From: Paraburkholderia haematera
Lineage (GTDB): Bacteria > Pseudomonadota > Gammaproteobacteria > Burkholderiales > Burkholderiaceae
NCBI RefSeq assembly: GCF_905220975.1
Contig: NZ_CAJNBK010000018.1
Span: forward strand, 62,001-126,000
Reading direction: 5' to 3'
DNA: 64,000 nt
A program made the position numbers and the translations under genes. The first letter of the stretch is position 1. Each line of letters starts with the position of its first letter. Shown in pieces: positions 36,144 to 44,643 of the stretch. Under the pieces are notes generated by a model, which saw nothing but the letters and a program-made list of their open reading frames with translations, searched no databases and had not been told where the DNA came from.

Positions 36144-36163
36144 TGTTGACTTGGGTGTCAACA
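36144..36163. promoter_or_regulatory. LysR operator: perfect palindrome
   Basis: TGTTGAC and GTCAACA form a perfect 7-bp inverted repeat with a 6-bp spacer. It lies 10 bp before the LysR start codon and 86 bp upstream of the divergent M20 hydrolase. The placement suits autorepression. Confidence 0.55.
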
Positions 36164-36172
36164 AACGTTCCT

Positions 36173-37111
36173 ATGAAAAATGCTACTGAACAGCCTCGCG
36201 AGACGGGCCCCAGCACGCTGAGCGCCCGAAGTTTGCGATATCTGCATGAGATTGAGATTCACGGCGGCGTACGTGCCGCGGCAGACGCGCTGGGCATCAA
36301 CGCGTCCGTCATCAGCCGCCAGGTGTCGCAGCTTGAGCGTGAGTACGGGGTCATACTGCTTGAGCGGCGTGGGCGGCGCGTGGCGCTGACCGAGGTCGGT
36401 CTGGGCCTTGTTGAGCATTACCGCGAGAGTTGCCGGCGCGACGCCCAGATGCTCGCCCAACTGGAAGACTATCGTGGACTGCGGCGCGGCCGGCTGGGCG
36501 TCGGCGTGGGCGACGGCCGCATGGAGACATTGATTGCGACTGTGCTTGAACCATTCAGTGTTCAATTTCCCGACATCACGATAGAACTGCGCAGCGGCAC
36601 CATTACGGAAATCGTCACCATGGTGCGCAACGGCGAGGTGGACCTGGGGCTCTGCACCGGTGGAGGCAACGACCCTGCGATACGGGCTCGCACGTTCCGT
36701 GGGGCGCCGTACCGCGCGCTCGTGAGTCCGCATCATCCGCTGGCGGCAAAACGGACTATCCGCTTCAAGCAGTTGCAGGGTGAACGCCTGATTTTCATGC
36801 CCACCCACTACAACGTTCAGCAATACATCGACTCGATCCTCCGTGCCGAACGGCTCAATCTGACGCCGTCTTATCGCTGCGATCAATTCTCGGCCGCGCA
36901 GGCGATCGCGGCGGCCGGGCTAGGGGTGGCTTTCATGTCGACGGACGCGGCCAGGCTTTATCTGGAAGCGGGAAAGCTCGTGTCACTGGAAATCGACCAC
37001 CCCGTCGCGCGTGAATTCAATAGCCAGGTGATCAGGCGCGTAGGCGGGCGCCTGTCACCGGCGGCCGAGGCGCTTTGGAAGCAACTCATTCAGGCCATGA
37101 AAGGTCGCTAG
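36173..37111 (+). CDS. LysR-family transcriptional regulator
   Basis: This is a LysR regulator of 312 residues. The winged helix (about residues 15-75) reads SLRYLHEIEIHGGVRAAADALGINASVISRQVSQLEREYGVILLERRGRRVALTE, followed by an effector domain. The start at 36173 is preferred because it puts the HTH at the normal distance and lies beyond the palindrome; in-frame ATGs at 36143 and 36068 exist and no site has a good ribosome binding sequence. It probably controls the divergent M20 hydrolase/MFS pair. Confidence 0.83.
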   Translation: MKNATEQPRETGPSTLSARSLRYLHEIEIHGGVRAAADALGINASVISRQVSQLEREYGVILLERRGRRVALTEVGLGLVEHYRESCRRDAQMLAQLEDYRGLRRGRLGVGVGDGRMETLIATVLEPFSVQFPDITIELRSGTITEIVTMVRNGEVDLGLCTGGGNDPAIRARTFRGAPYRALVSPHHPLAAKRTIRFKQLQGERLIFMPTHYNVQQYIDSILRAERLNLTPSYRCDQFSAAQAIAAAGLGVAFMSTDAARLYLEAGKLVSLEIDHPVAREFNSQVIRRVGGRLSPAAEALWKQLIQAMKGR

Positions 37112-37198
37112 GTTTGCGCGCCGCTTGACAGGCTGCGGCGTGACGGAGGACTCCGCGCTACGCGGCGAGAGGTTTAAATCGATGGCTGCAGTACGAGT

Positions 37199-37942
37199 CT
37201 AATTAGGCGTGATATCGCGCTGTACCCGGTGGATGTGTTGTTCAACGTAGAAGGCTGCCGCATCCCCGTCGCCCGTCACGATCGCTTCGTAGATCAGCCG
37301 ATGCTCCGCGACATACAGACGAATCCGTGCCGGGTCGTAGATGCCGTCGTCTTTCAGCCGTTTCCATAGCGACTGGTCCATGGTCTCGGCGATTTCTTCC
37401 GCCAATTTAGCCAGCAGGGCGTCGCCGGTCATGACCGCGAGTTGCCGGTGGAAGAGCCTGTCGCTGTTATTCCACAAGGCGCGCTGTTCGGCGTCAGCCA
37501 CATCGGTTAGCGTTTCCATCTGGTCCAGATAGTGCTCGGCAAGCAGGTCGCGCTTCTTGAGCATCGCTGCGCGCCGTGCTATCGCGGGCTCCAGGATCAG
37601 GCGCACATCTAGCGTAGCCGAAGGACTGTAGTCGGATTGCAGGTCGCCGGCTGGTGTTTCCTGCGATGCGGCCGCAATCAGTAGCTGCGGCGCGGTCGAA
37701 ACGACATACGTACCCGAATTGCGCCGGGTGATGACCAGCCCCTCGTTCTGAAGCGCGCCAATCGCTTCGCGAACCGCCGGCCGGCCGACGCCGAACAGCG
37801 AAGCGAGTTCGCGCTCGGAAGGAAGCCGTGTGTCGGGCAAAAATCGGCCCGAACGAATCTCCGCGCGGATTTTCTCCGAGACTTGTTCATAAATCTGGAG
37901 CGGGCGGAAGTTGCCCTCGAATTCGAGTCGAGCAGAAGCCAT
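37199..37942 (-). CDS. GntR/FadR-family (FCD) regulator of the hydroxyproline operon
   Basis: This is a 247-residue GntR regulator. The N-terminal winged helix reads IYEQVSEKIRAEIRSGRFLPDTRLPSERELASLFGVGRPAVREAIGALQNEGLV, and the C-terminal FCD helical domain contains the metal-ligand histidine pattern NNSDRLFHRQLA ... AEHRLIYEAI. It is divergent from the pyrroline-carboxylate reductase gene. The intergenic region and the next spacer carry TGGTATA/ATACCA half-sites typical of FadR-subfamily operators, so I infer that it represses the lhp operon, probably relieved by hydroxyproline or a pyrroline carboxylate. Confidence 0.88.
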   Translation of the reverse strand: MASARLEFEGNFRPLQIYEQVSEKIRAEIRSGRFLPDTRLPSERELASLFGVGRPAVREAIGALQNEGLVITRRNSGTYVVSTAPQLLIAAASQETPAGDLQSDYSPSATLDVRLILEPAIARRAAMLKKRDLLAEHYLDQMETLTDVADAEQRALWNNSDRLFHRQLAVMTGDALLAKLAEEIAETMDQSLWKRLKDDGIYDPARIRLYVAEHRLIYEAIVTGDGDAAAFYVEQHIHRVQRDITPN

Positions 37943-38293
37943 TCAGGTAGGGGCGCAAGTGGCGATGTGGTTTCAAATATACCACTTTGGCGGATAAGGA
38001 GAACCAATCCATCGCGAAATTTGCTGTGGTTCGGGCTTGGGTACGCCCGTTCTGGTGACGGGGCAGCAGCGGCGATTCTCTGAGGTGGTATAACTGAGTG
38101 GTTTGTTTGGTACCAAAAAAAGCAAAAATATTCTAAAGTGGCTTGAAAGAGATCCATTATTGGTATAAATTCAGGCCAGATTTAGTTGAGGGAAAGTCGC
38201 GGCGATCGTTGCGGGTCTGCGACCAGCTGGGTCGGTTTGCATCCAATAGAGGCATCCGAGACAACCCTACTTCAACCTCGGCTTGGTACGACT
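37943..38293. promoter_or_regulatory. GntR/lhpI divergent control region with TGGTATA sites
   Basis: The 351-bp spacer contains ATACCA (37979-37984), TGGTATA (38086-38092), the perfect palindrome TTTGGTACCAAA (38106-38117) and TGGTATA (38161-38167). A further TGGTATA lies at 39323-39329, before the ABC binding-protein gene. Their location and form fit the neighbouring GntR/FCD regulator. No gene is evident. Confidence 0.6.
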
Positions 38294-38353
38294 ATGAATC
38301 CTGCTTTGAACCCTGCTTTGAACCCTGTTATGAACCCTGCTTTGAACCCTATT
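38294..38353 (+). repeat. 12-bp tandem repeat forming the 5' end of lhpI
   Basis: Five uninterrupted 12-bp units (38294, 38306, 38318, 38330, 38342), consensus WTGAACCCTGCT, encode MNPA-LNPA-LNPV-MNPA-LNPI. Each unit begins with ATG or TTG, so each carries a possible start codon in the lhpI frame. Copy-number changes would keep the frame and change the N-terminus. Confidence 0.85.
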
Positions 38354-39259
38354 AACGAACAGAATTTCGATGCGCAGGCGACCGCTGCGTTGCTGGACTA
38401 CCAGGCACTCGTGCGAGTCTTGCGCCAGACGGTTGTCGAGTACGGTGCCGGCCACATTGTGAGTCCTGAGCGGATGGCGATTCCCCTTCAGGACGGGGGG
38501 CTGATGCTTTCAATGCCATCGAGCGCGAAAGACCTCGCGATCCACAAATTGGTCAACGTCTGTCCAGGCAACGCCAAACGTCAATTGCCGACCATTCATG
38601 GCCAGGTGCTCGCCTGCGATCCGCATACCGGCCAGACGCTGTTTGTCCTGGATGGCCCGACTGTTACTGGCCGCCGGACTGCAGCCGTAACGGCGCTTGG
38701 CATCGAGACGCTTCACATTAGCTCTCCGAATGAAATCCTCATCGTTGGTACCGGAAAGCAGGCTGCAAATCATGCGGAAGCGCTCGCCGTTCTATTCCCG
38801 CAAGCCCGGCTGCAGGTGAAAGGCACCTCGATGACAGGCGCGGTTGACTTCGTAGAGCGTAACAAGGCGGTTGCGCCCAATCTCACCGCGTTCGACGGAA
38901 ACGACATTCCCGACTCGGTGGACGTGGTTATCACACTCACGACCAGCAAATCACCCGTCTATACGCAGGCCGCGCGTCCCGGCCGCCTCGTCGTCGGTGT
39001 CGGCGCGTTCACTCCCGATGCAGCAGAAGTCTCGAAGGCGACAGTGCACGGCAGTGACGTGGTTGTCGACGACCCGATTGGCGCGCGGCACGAGGCGGGT
39101 GACCTTATCCAGGCTGAGGTGAACTGGAATAGGGTTTCCTCGCTGGCGCAGGCGATCAACCGCGAAATCAGGCCTGACGCGCCAGTTTTCTTCAAGAGCG
39201 TCGGTTGCGCGGCCTGGGATCTGGCCGCATGCCGGGTCGCTCGTCTGGCACTCGGCTAA
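38294..39259 (+). CDS. lhpI: Delta1-pyrroline-2-carboxylate reductase (ornithine cyclodeaminase family)
   Basis: This NAD(P)H-dependent imine reductase of 321 residues would reduce delta1-pyrroline-2-carboxylate to L-proline. The mu-crystallin/ornithine-cyclodeaminase fold is shown by IHKLVNVCPGN (substrate lysine), FVLDGPTVTGRRTAAVTALG, and the Rossmann motif ILIVGTGKQAANHAEAL. It forms an operon-like set with a binding protein and the dehydratase that makes its substrate. The start lies within a run of five 12-bp repeats that supply several possible start codons; I give the first ATG, but no good ribosome site is visible, and 38330 or a repeat-internal TTG could be used. Confidence 0.85.
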   Translation: MNPALNPALNPVMNPALNPINEQNFDAQATAALLDYQALVRVLRQTVVEYGAGHIVSPERMAIPLQDGGLMLSMPSSAKDLAIHKLVNVCPGNAKRQLPTIHGQVLACDPHTGQTLFVLDGPTVTGRRTAAVTALGIETLHISSPNEILIVGTGKQAANHAEALAVLFPQARLQVKGTSMTGAVDFVERNKAVAPNLTAFDGNDIPDSVDVVITLTTSKSPVYTQAARPGRLVVGVGAFTPDAAEVSKATVHGSDVVVDDPIGARHEAGDLIQAEVNWNRVSSLAQAINREIRPDAPVFFKSVGCAAWDLAACRVARLALG

Positions 39260-39427
39260 AACGGTCGATGCCGGAGCCGCGTGCAGCCCTCGCTGTGACG
39301 TGCACGGCGCAGAGCACGAGACTGGTATAAGAGAAAACCATTAGCGCGCTAATTTTTTGAAATCAGATTGATCCAAGACCAAATTGCAGATACATTGGTT
39401 TTTATAAACCCAATATAGGAGACTGAA

Positions 39428-40549
39428 ATGCGCCTTCATGCCATCGCTTTGGCCGCAATCATGGCCGCCACCGTCGTTACGTCCGCAGGTGCAGAGGAGG
39501 TGGTGACCATCGGTCACTCGGCGCCGCTCACCGGCCCTCAGGCACCCAATGGCAAGGACAACGAAAATGGCGCGCGCCTCGCGATCGACGAGTTGAACAA
39601 GACGGGTGTGATGGTTGCCGGGAAGAAGGTGACATTCAAACTGGACTCTGAGGACGACCAGGCAGATCCCAAGGTCGGCGTACAGATTGCCCAGAAACTG
39701 GTGGACAGCGGCGTGGTCGCGGTAGTCGGCCCCTATAACTCGGGTGTTGCGATCCCCGCATCTCGCGTTTACAACGCGGGCAATGTGCCTATTCTGCCGG
39801 TGGCGTCCAATCCGGATCTGACGAAGCAAGGCTTCAAGAACATCTTCCGTATCGGCGCGAGCGATCTGCAACTGGGCGGCACCATGGGTCAGTTTGCCGC
39901 CAGGACGCTGAAGGCGAAGACCGCTGCGGTTATCGACGACCGGACTGCATATGGTCAAGGCGTCGCGGAGCAGTTCATCAAGATGGCGAAGGAAAACGGC
40001 ATCCAGATCGTCGACCAGGAATTCACGAATTCCGCTGCAACCGACTTCCTCGGGATTCTGACGACCATCAAGGCGAAGAATCCGGACGTCATCTTCTTCG
40101 GCGGCTACGCGGCGCAGGGTGCTCCGATGGCCAAGCAGATGCGGCAGCGTGGAATTCGCGCGAAGCTGCTCGGCGGCGACGGCATCTGCTCGGCCGACAT
40201 GGGGAAGGTCGCCGGCGATGCCGCGTCGATCGTCTATTGCGCTCAAGGCGGTATCTCACTGGACAAAACGCCGGCCGGCCGTGAGTTCCTGCAGAAATAC
40301 AAGGCGGCGTACAAGACCGATACGCAGGTCTACGGCGTGAACTACTACGACGGCATCAAGATGCTTGCCGACGTGATGGTGAAGGCCGGCACGACGACCG
40401 ACAAGGCGAAGCTCATCGCCCAACTGGCCAAAGAAAGCTACAAGGGTGTCGCGGGAACCTACTCGTTCGATGCCAATGGCGACCTCCAGGGCGCACCGAC
40501 CACCGTGTACGAAATCCGCAACGGCTTGCCGGTTCCCTACGCCCAGTAA
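39428..40549 (+). CDS. LivK-type ABC substrate-binding protein (hydroxyproline uptake candidate)
   Basis: This is a periplasmic binding protein of 373 residues in the branched-chain amino acid family. A signal peptide is cleaved near TSAGAEE. The mature part begins VVTIGHSAPLTGPQAPNGKDNENGARLAIDELNK and continues with the typical GPYNSGVAIPASRVYN and FFGGYAAQGAPMAKQMRQ regions. It has an AGGAGAC site. No permease or ATPase genes are beside it, so it must use a LIV-type transporter encoded elsewhere. A TGGTATA site upstream suggests its own GntR-controlled promoter. Confidence 0.88.
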   Translation: MRLHAIALAAIMAATVVTSAGAEEVVTIGHSAPLTGPQAPNGKDNENGARLAIDELNKTGVMVAGKKVTFKLDSEDDQADPKVGVQIAQKLVDSGVVAVVGPYNSGVAIPASRVYNAGNVPILPVASNPDLTKQGFKNIFRIGASDLQLGGTMGQFAARTLKAKTAAVIDDRTAYGQGVAEQFIKMAKENGIQIVDQEFTNSAATDFLGILTTIKAKNPDVIFFGGYAAQGAPMAKQMRQRGIRAKLLGGDGICSADMGKVAGDAASIVYCAQGGISLDKTPAGREFLQKYKAAYKTDTQVYGVNYYDGIKMLADVMVKAGTTTDKAKLIAQLAKESYKGVAGTYSFDANGDLQGAPTTVYEIRNGLPVPYAQ

Positions 40550-40581
40550 CGTGACTGCGTGACCACGCGCGAATTGCACTT

Positions 40582-41589
40582 ATGAAACTAACCCGTTCCA
40601 TTTCGACAGTCGAAGTACATACCGGCGGTGAGGCTTTCCGCATTGTCACCAGCGGATTGCCGCGCATGCCTGGCCGCACCATCGTCGAGCGGCGCGCGTG
40701 GCTGAAGGAAAACGTTGACGATATCCGGCGCGCGCTGATGTTCGAGCCGCGCGGGCACGCCGACATGTATGGGGGCTACCTCACCGAGCCGGTGAGCGCG
40801 GGCGCCGATTTCGGCATTATCTTCGTGCACAACGAGGGGTACAGCGACCATTGCGGTCACGGCATCATCGCGCTTTCGACCGCAGCCGTCGAACTTGGGT
40901 GGGTCGAGCGCAAGTCTCCCGAAACGCGTGTGGGAATCGACGCGCCGTGCGGTTTCATCGAGGCTTTCGTGAAGTGGGACGGAGACCACGCGGGCGACGT
41001 CCGGTTTGTCAACGTGCCATCCTTTATCTGGAAGAAGGATGTCACGGTTCACACGCCTTCATTCGGCGCGGTAACCGGCGACATCGCGTTTGGCGGCGCG
41101 TTCTACTTCTATGCGGACGGCGCACCGCATGGCCTTGCGATTCGCGAGTCATCGGTCGAAGAACTGATCAGGTTCGGCGCCGAAGTGAAATTGGCCGCGA
41201 ACGCGGCCTTTCCGGTCATGCATCCGGACATTCCGGAGATCAATCACATCTACGGGACAATCATCGCCGGCGCGCCCCGTCATCCTGAATCGACGCAGGC
41301 GAATTGCTGCGTGTTCGCCGACCGGGAGGTCGACCGTTCGCCGACGGGCTCCGGAACAGCAGGACGCGTCGCGCAACTTTATCTGCGTGGTCAATTGGCC
41401 AAAGGCGAGACGCTCGTCAACGAGTCAATCATCGGCACGGTCTTCAAAGGCCGTGCCCTTAGCGACACGTCAGTCGGTGATATGCCAGCCGTGATCCCTG
41501 AGGTCGAAGGCAATGCCTTCATCTGCGGGTTCGCGAACTGGATCATTGACGACCGGGACCCGCTAACTTATGGCTTCCTCGTGAGGTAG
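40582..41589 (+). CDS. lhpH: Trans-3-hydroxy-L-proline dehydratase
   Basis: This is a 335-residue member of the proline-racemase fold. The first active-site cysteine is C91 (SDHCGHGIIAL), but the second position is T255 (DRSPTGSGTAGR) where racemases and 4-hydroxyproline epimerases have Cys. The Cys/Thr pair marks trans-3-hydroxy-L-proline dehydratase, which makes delta1-pyrroline-2-carboxylate. That is the substrate of the reductase two genes upstream, so the assignment is internally consistent. It lies 32 bp after the binding-protein gene and is followed by a strong terminator. Confidence 0.9.
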   Translation: MKLTRSISTVEVHTGGEAFRIVTSGLPRMPGRTIVERRAWLKENVDDIRRALMFEPRGHADMYGGYLTEPVSAGADFGIIFVHNEGYSDHCGHGIIALSTAAVELGWVERKSPETRVGIDAPCGFIEAFVKWDGDHAGDVRFVNVPSFIWKKDVTVHTPSFGAVTGDIAFGGAFYFYADGAPHGLAIRESSVEELIRFGAEVKLAANAAFPVMHPDIPEINHIYGTIIAGAPRHPESTQANCCVFADREVDRSPTGSGTAGRVAQLYLRGQLAKGETLVNESIIGTVFKGRALSDTSVGDMPAVIPEVEGNAFICGFANWIIDDRDPLTYGFLVR

Positions 41590-41609
41590 GCTGCCTGGTC
41601 GTACCAGTT

Positions 41610-41644
41610 GGCGCGTGCTGCTTCGGCAGACGCGCCTTTTTTTT
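41610..41644 (+). terminator. Strong Rho-independent terminator of the lhp operon
   Basis: A GC-rich stem begins GGCGCGT (41610-41616) and ends ACGCGCC (41630-41636), with inner pairs CTGC/GCAG around TTCG. Eight T residues follow (41637-41644). It is the clearest intrinsic terminator in the window and sits between convergent genes. Confidence 0.9.
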
Positions 41645-41703
41645 ATCTGGCGTGATCGCGAGGGGGCGAATGCGATCTCAGGCAGTCCAACGGTTCATTG
41701 CGA

Positions 41704-42891
41704 CTATTGAAGATTTTCAAATATAGCCGCGATACCCTGACCGCCGCCGATGCACATGGTCACTAGCGCGTAGCGGCCGTCAACGCGTTTCAGTTCATGG
41801 AGCGCCTTGACGGTGATCAGTGCGCCTGTTGCGCCGATCGGATGACCCAGTGAGATACCGGACCCATTGGGATTCACCTTGTTGGCGTCGAGCTTGAGTT
41901 CCTGCGCGACGGCGCAGGCTTGCGCCGCGAATGCCTCATTGGCCTCGATCACGTCGATGTCCTGAATATCCAGACCCGCGCGTTCAAGCGCGATGCGCGT
42001 GGCCGGCACAGGACCGATGCCCATGTAGAGCGGATCGACGCCGGCATGAGCGTAGGACACCAGGCGGGCGAGAGGCTTGATCCCGCGTTGTTCTGCTGCA
42101 CCGCGTTCCATCAACAGGACTGCGGCGGCAGCGTCATTGATACCGGATGCGTTGCCTGCCGTTACGGTGCCGCCGGTCTTCTGGAAGGCGGGCCGCAAAC
42201 CGGACAGGTCATCAAGGGCGAGATCGGAACGTACATGTTCGTCCGTGTCGAACGACACTTCTTTGCCCTTGACTCGACGCGTCACAGGAACAATCTGCTC
42301 CTTGAAGCGCCCTTCGGCGATCGCGTGCGCCGCGCGGCGGTGCGATTCCACAGCCAATGCGTCCTGCTGTTCGCGCGTGATGCCATATTTCTGGGCAACA
42401 TTTTCCGCCGTGATTCCCATCGGAACAGTATGGAAGGGGTCGTTTAGCGCACCCAGCATCATGTCGACGAGATGTGCATCACCCATCCGTACGCCAAAGC
42501 GCGTGTCGGGCGTGATGTAAGGCGCACGGCTCATGTTTTCTGCGCCGCCACCAATCGCAACGTCGGCGTCACCCAGCAGAATGGCTTGCGCGGCGGAGAT
42601 AATGGCCTGCAATCCGGAGCCGCACAGACGGTTCACGGTCAGTGCGGGCGCAGCCTCGGAGACACCGCCGTTAATGGCGGCCACACGCGCCATGTACATG
42701 TCTTTGGGTTCTGTCGCAATGACATTGCCGAAAACCACGTGTCCCACCTGATCGCCGGCAAGCTTGGCCCGTGCCAGAACCTCTCGTACTACCAGGGCTG
42801 CAAGCTCCGTTGGCGGCGCGTCTTTCAGGCTTCCACCGAACTTCCCAATGGCGGTGCGCACACCACTCACAATAACGACTTCTCGTTGCAC
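41704..42891 (-). CDS. Acetyl-CoA C-acyltransferase (thiolase, BktB/PhaA type)
   Basis: This is a 395-residue thiolase with the full catalytic set: C90 (NRLCGSGLQ), H350 (GISLGHPIGATGA) and C380 (TMCIGGGQG). It performs the last beta-oxidation step or the reverse condensation to acetoacetyl- or ketovaleryl-CoA. The sequence is of the biosynthetic/BktB group. It is last in the run acyl-CoA dehydrogenase, ETF-QO, thiolase on the minus strand (61-bp gap), so fatty acyl-CoA breakdown is the likeliest role. Confidence 0.9.
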   Translation of the reverse strand: MQREVVIVSGVRTAIGKFGGSLKDAPPTELAALVVREVLARAKLAGDQVGHVVFGNVIATEPKDMYMARVAAINGGVSEAAPALTVNRLCGSGLQAIISAAQAILLGDADVAIGGGAENMSRAPYITPDTRFGVRMGDAHLVDMMLGALNDPFHTVPMGITAENVAQKYGITREQQDALAVESHRRAAHAIAEGRFKEQIVPVTRRVKGKEVSFDTDEHVRSDLALDDLSGLRPAFQKTGGTVTAGNASGINDAAAAVLLMERGAAEQRGIKPLARLVSYAHAGVDPLYMGIGPVPATRIALERAGLDIQDIDVIEANEAFAAQACAVAQELKLDANKVNPNGSGISLGHPIGATGALITVKALHELKRVDGRYALVTMCIGGGQGIAAIFENLQ

Positions 42892-42952
42892 GTTGCACTC
42901 CTTGATTTAGATGGCGCGTGCGGGCATCGCTTTCGATGCCACGCTTGTCGAA

Positions 42953-44626
42953 TCACATATTCGGATAGTTAGGCCCACCGCCGCCTTCAGGTGTCACCCA
43001 CACGATGTTCTGCGTCGGGTCCTTGATATCGCAGGTCTTGCAGTGCACGCAGTTCTGCGCGTTGATCACCAGCCGCTCGCTGCCGTCGTCGTTCTTCACG
43101 AACTCGTACACCGCGGCCGGGCAATAACGCGATTCCGGCCCGGCATAGGTCTGCCAGTTCACATTCACCGGCACCGACGGATCTTTCAGCGTCAGGTGGG
43201 CCGGCTGATTCTCTTCATGGTTGGTGTTCGAGATGAACACCGAAGACAGCCGGTCAAACGTCAGCTTTCCATCCGGCTTCGGATAGACAATCTGCTTGCA
43301 TTGCGACGCGGGCTTCAGCATCTCGTGATCGGAATGCTGGTGATGCAGCGTCCAGGGCACGTTGCCGCCCAGCAGCTTCTGCTCGATGCCCACCATCAGC
43401 GTGCCAAGGTACAGGCCCTTGCTCATCCACTGCTTGAAGTTGCGCGCACGATGCAGTTCCGTGTGCAGCCACGAAGTCCTGAACGACTCCGGATACGCCG
43501 TGAGTTCATCGCTGGTGCGTCCCGCCTGCACCGCCTCAAACGCAGCATCGGCGGCCAGCATCCCGGTCTTGATCGCCGCATGCGAGCCCTTGATCCGCGA
43601 TGCGTTCAGGAAGCCCGCATCGTCGCCCACCAGCGCGCCGCCCGGGAACACCAGCTTCGGCAGCGACAGCAGGCCGCCGGCCGTAATCGCCCGTGCACCG
43701 TACGAGACCCGCTTGCCGCCTTCCAGAATCGCGCGGATCGCCGGATGCGTCTTGTAGCGCTGGAATTCCTCGAACGGCGACAGGTACGGATTGGTGTAGC
43801 CGAGGCCCACCACGAAGCCCACCACCACCTGGTTGTTGTCCATGTGATAGAGGAACGAGCCACCGTAGGTGTCGTTCTCCAGCGGCCAGCCGGCCGTGTG
43901 CATCACCAGACCCGGTTTGTGCTTCGACGGATCGATTTCCCACAGTTCCTTGATACCGATGCCGTACACCTGCGGATCGGCGCCGTCGCGCAGCTTGAAC
44001 TTCTCGTTCAGCTGACGGCCGAGGTGCCCGCGTGCGCCTTCGCAGAAGAGCGTGTACTTCGCGTGCAACTCCATGCCGAGCTGGAAGTTTTCAGTCGGCT
44101 CGCCGTCCTTGCCAATGCCCAGATTGCCGGTCGCGACACCTTTGACCGAACCATCGTCGTTGTAGAGGATCTCGGCTGCCGGAAAGCCCGGGAAGATCTC
44201 GACGCCGAGCGCCTCGGCCTGCTGACCAAGCCAGCGCGTCACATTCGCGAGGCTGATCACGTAGTTGCCGTGGTTCTTGAAGTTGTCCGGCAGCGCCCAG
44301 GTCGGCACGCTCTTCGAGCCGGTTTCGGTGAGGAAGAGGAACCGGTCTTCGGTCACGTCCACGGTCAGTGGCGCGCCTTTTTCCTTCCAGTCGGGGATCA
44401 GTTCGGTGATCGCGCGCGGATCCATCACCGCGCCCGACAGGATATGCGCCCCGATCTCCGAGCCTTTTTCCAGTACGCACACGCTTATTTCAGCGCCTTG
44501 TTCAGCCGCCAGCTGCTTCAGGCGGATCGCTGCGGACAGGCCTGCCGGGCCGCCGCCGACGATCACGACGTCGTATTCCATCGACTCGCGTGGACCGTAT
44601 TGCTCAATGAGACTTGCGTCTGTCAC
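42953..44626 (-). CDS. Electron-transfer flavoprotein:ubiquinone oxidoreductase
   Basis: This is a membrane-associated FAD/4Fe-4S enzyme of 557 residues that passes electrons from acyl-CoA dehydrogenases via ETF to ubiquinone. The N-terminal dinucleotide motif is YDVVIVGGGPAGLSAAIRLKQL. The C-terminal iron-sulfur site is NAQNCVHCKTCDIKDPTQNIVWVTPEGGGGPNYPNM, including the conserved closing sequence. It is full length. It lies 17 bp after the acyl-CoA dehydrogenase gene, an arrangement that puts substrate oxidation and electron disposal in one operon. Confidence 0.95.
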   Translation of the reverse strand: MTDASLIEQYGPRESMEYDVVIVGGGPAGLSAAIRLKQLAAEQGAEISVCVLEKGSEIGAHILSGAVMDPRAITELIPDWKEKGAPLTVDVTEDRFLFLTETGSKSVPTWALPDNFKNHGNYVISLANVTRWLGQQAEALGVEIFPGFPAAEILYNDDGSVKGVATGNLGIGKDGEPTENFQLGMELHAKYTLFCEGARGHLGRQLNEKFKLRDGADPQVYGIGIKELWEIDPSKHKPGLVMHTAGWPLENDTYGGSFLYHMDNNQVVVGFVVGLGYTNPYLSPFEEFQRYKTHPAIRAILEGGKRVSYGARAITAGGLLSLPKLVFPGGALVGDDAGFLNASRIKGSHAAIKTGMLAADAAFEAVQAGRTSDELTAYPESFRTSWLHTELHRARNFKQWMSKGLYLGTLMVGIEQKLLGGNVPWTLHHQHSDHEMLKPASQCKQIVYPKPDGKLTFDRLSSVFISNTNHEENQPAHLTLKDPSVPVNVNWQTYAGPESRYCPAAVYEFVKNDDGSERLVINAQNCVHCKTCDIKDPTQNIVWVTPEGGGGPNYPNM

Positions 44627-44643
44627 GATGCGATGCCTTTTCG

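Noticed and set aside
40582..41589. Proline racemase or 4-hydroxyproline epimerase
   Set aside because: The second catalytic cysteine is replaced by threonine (T255), which fits the dehydratase, and the operon partners agree.
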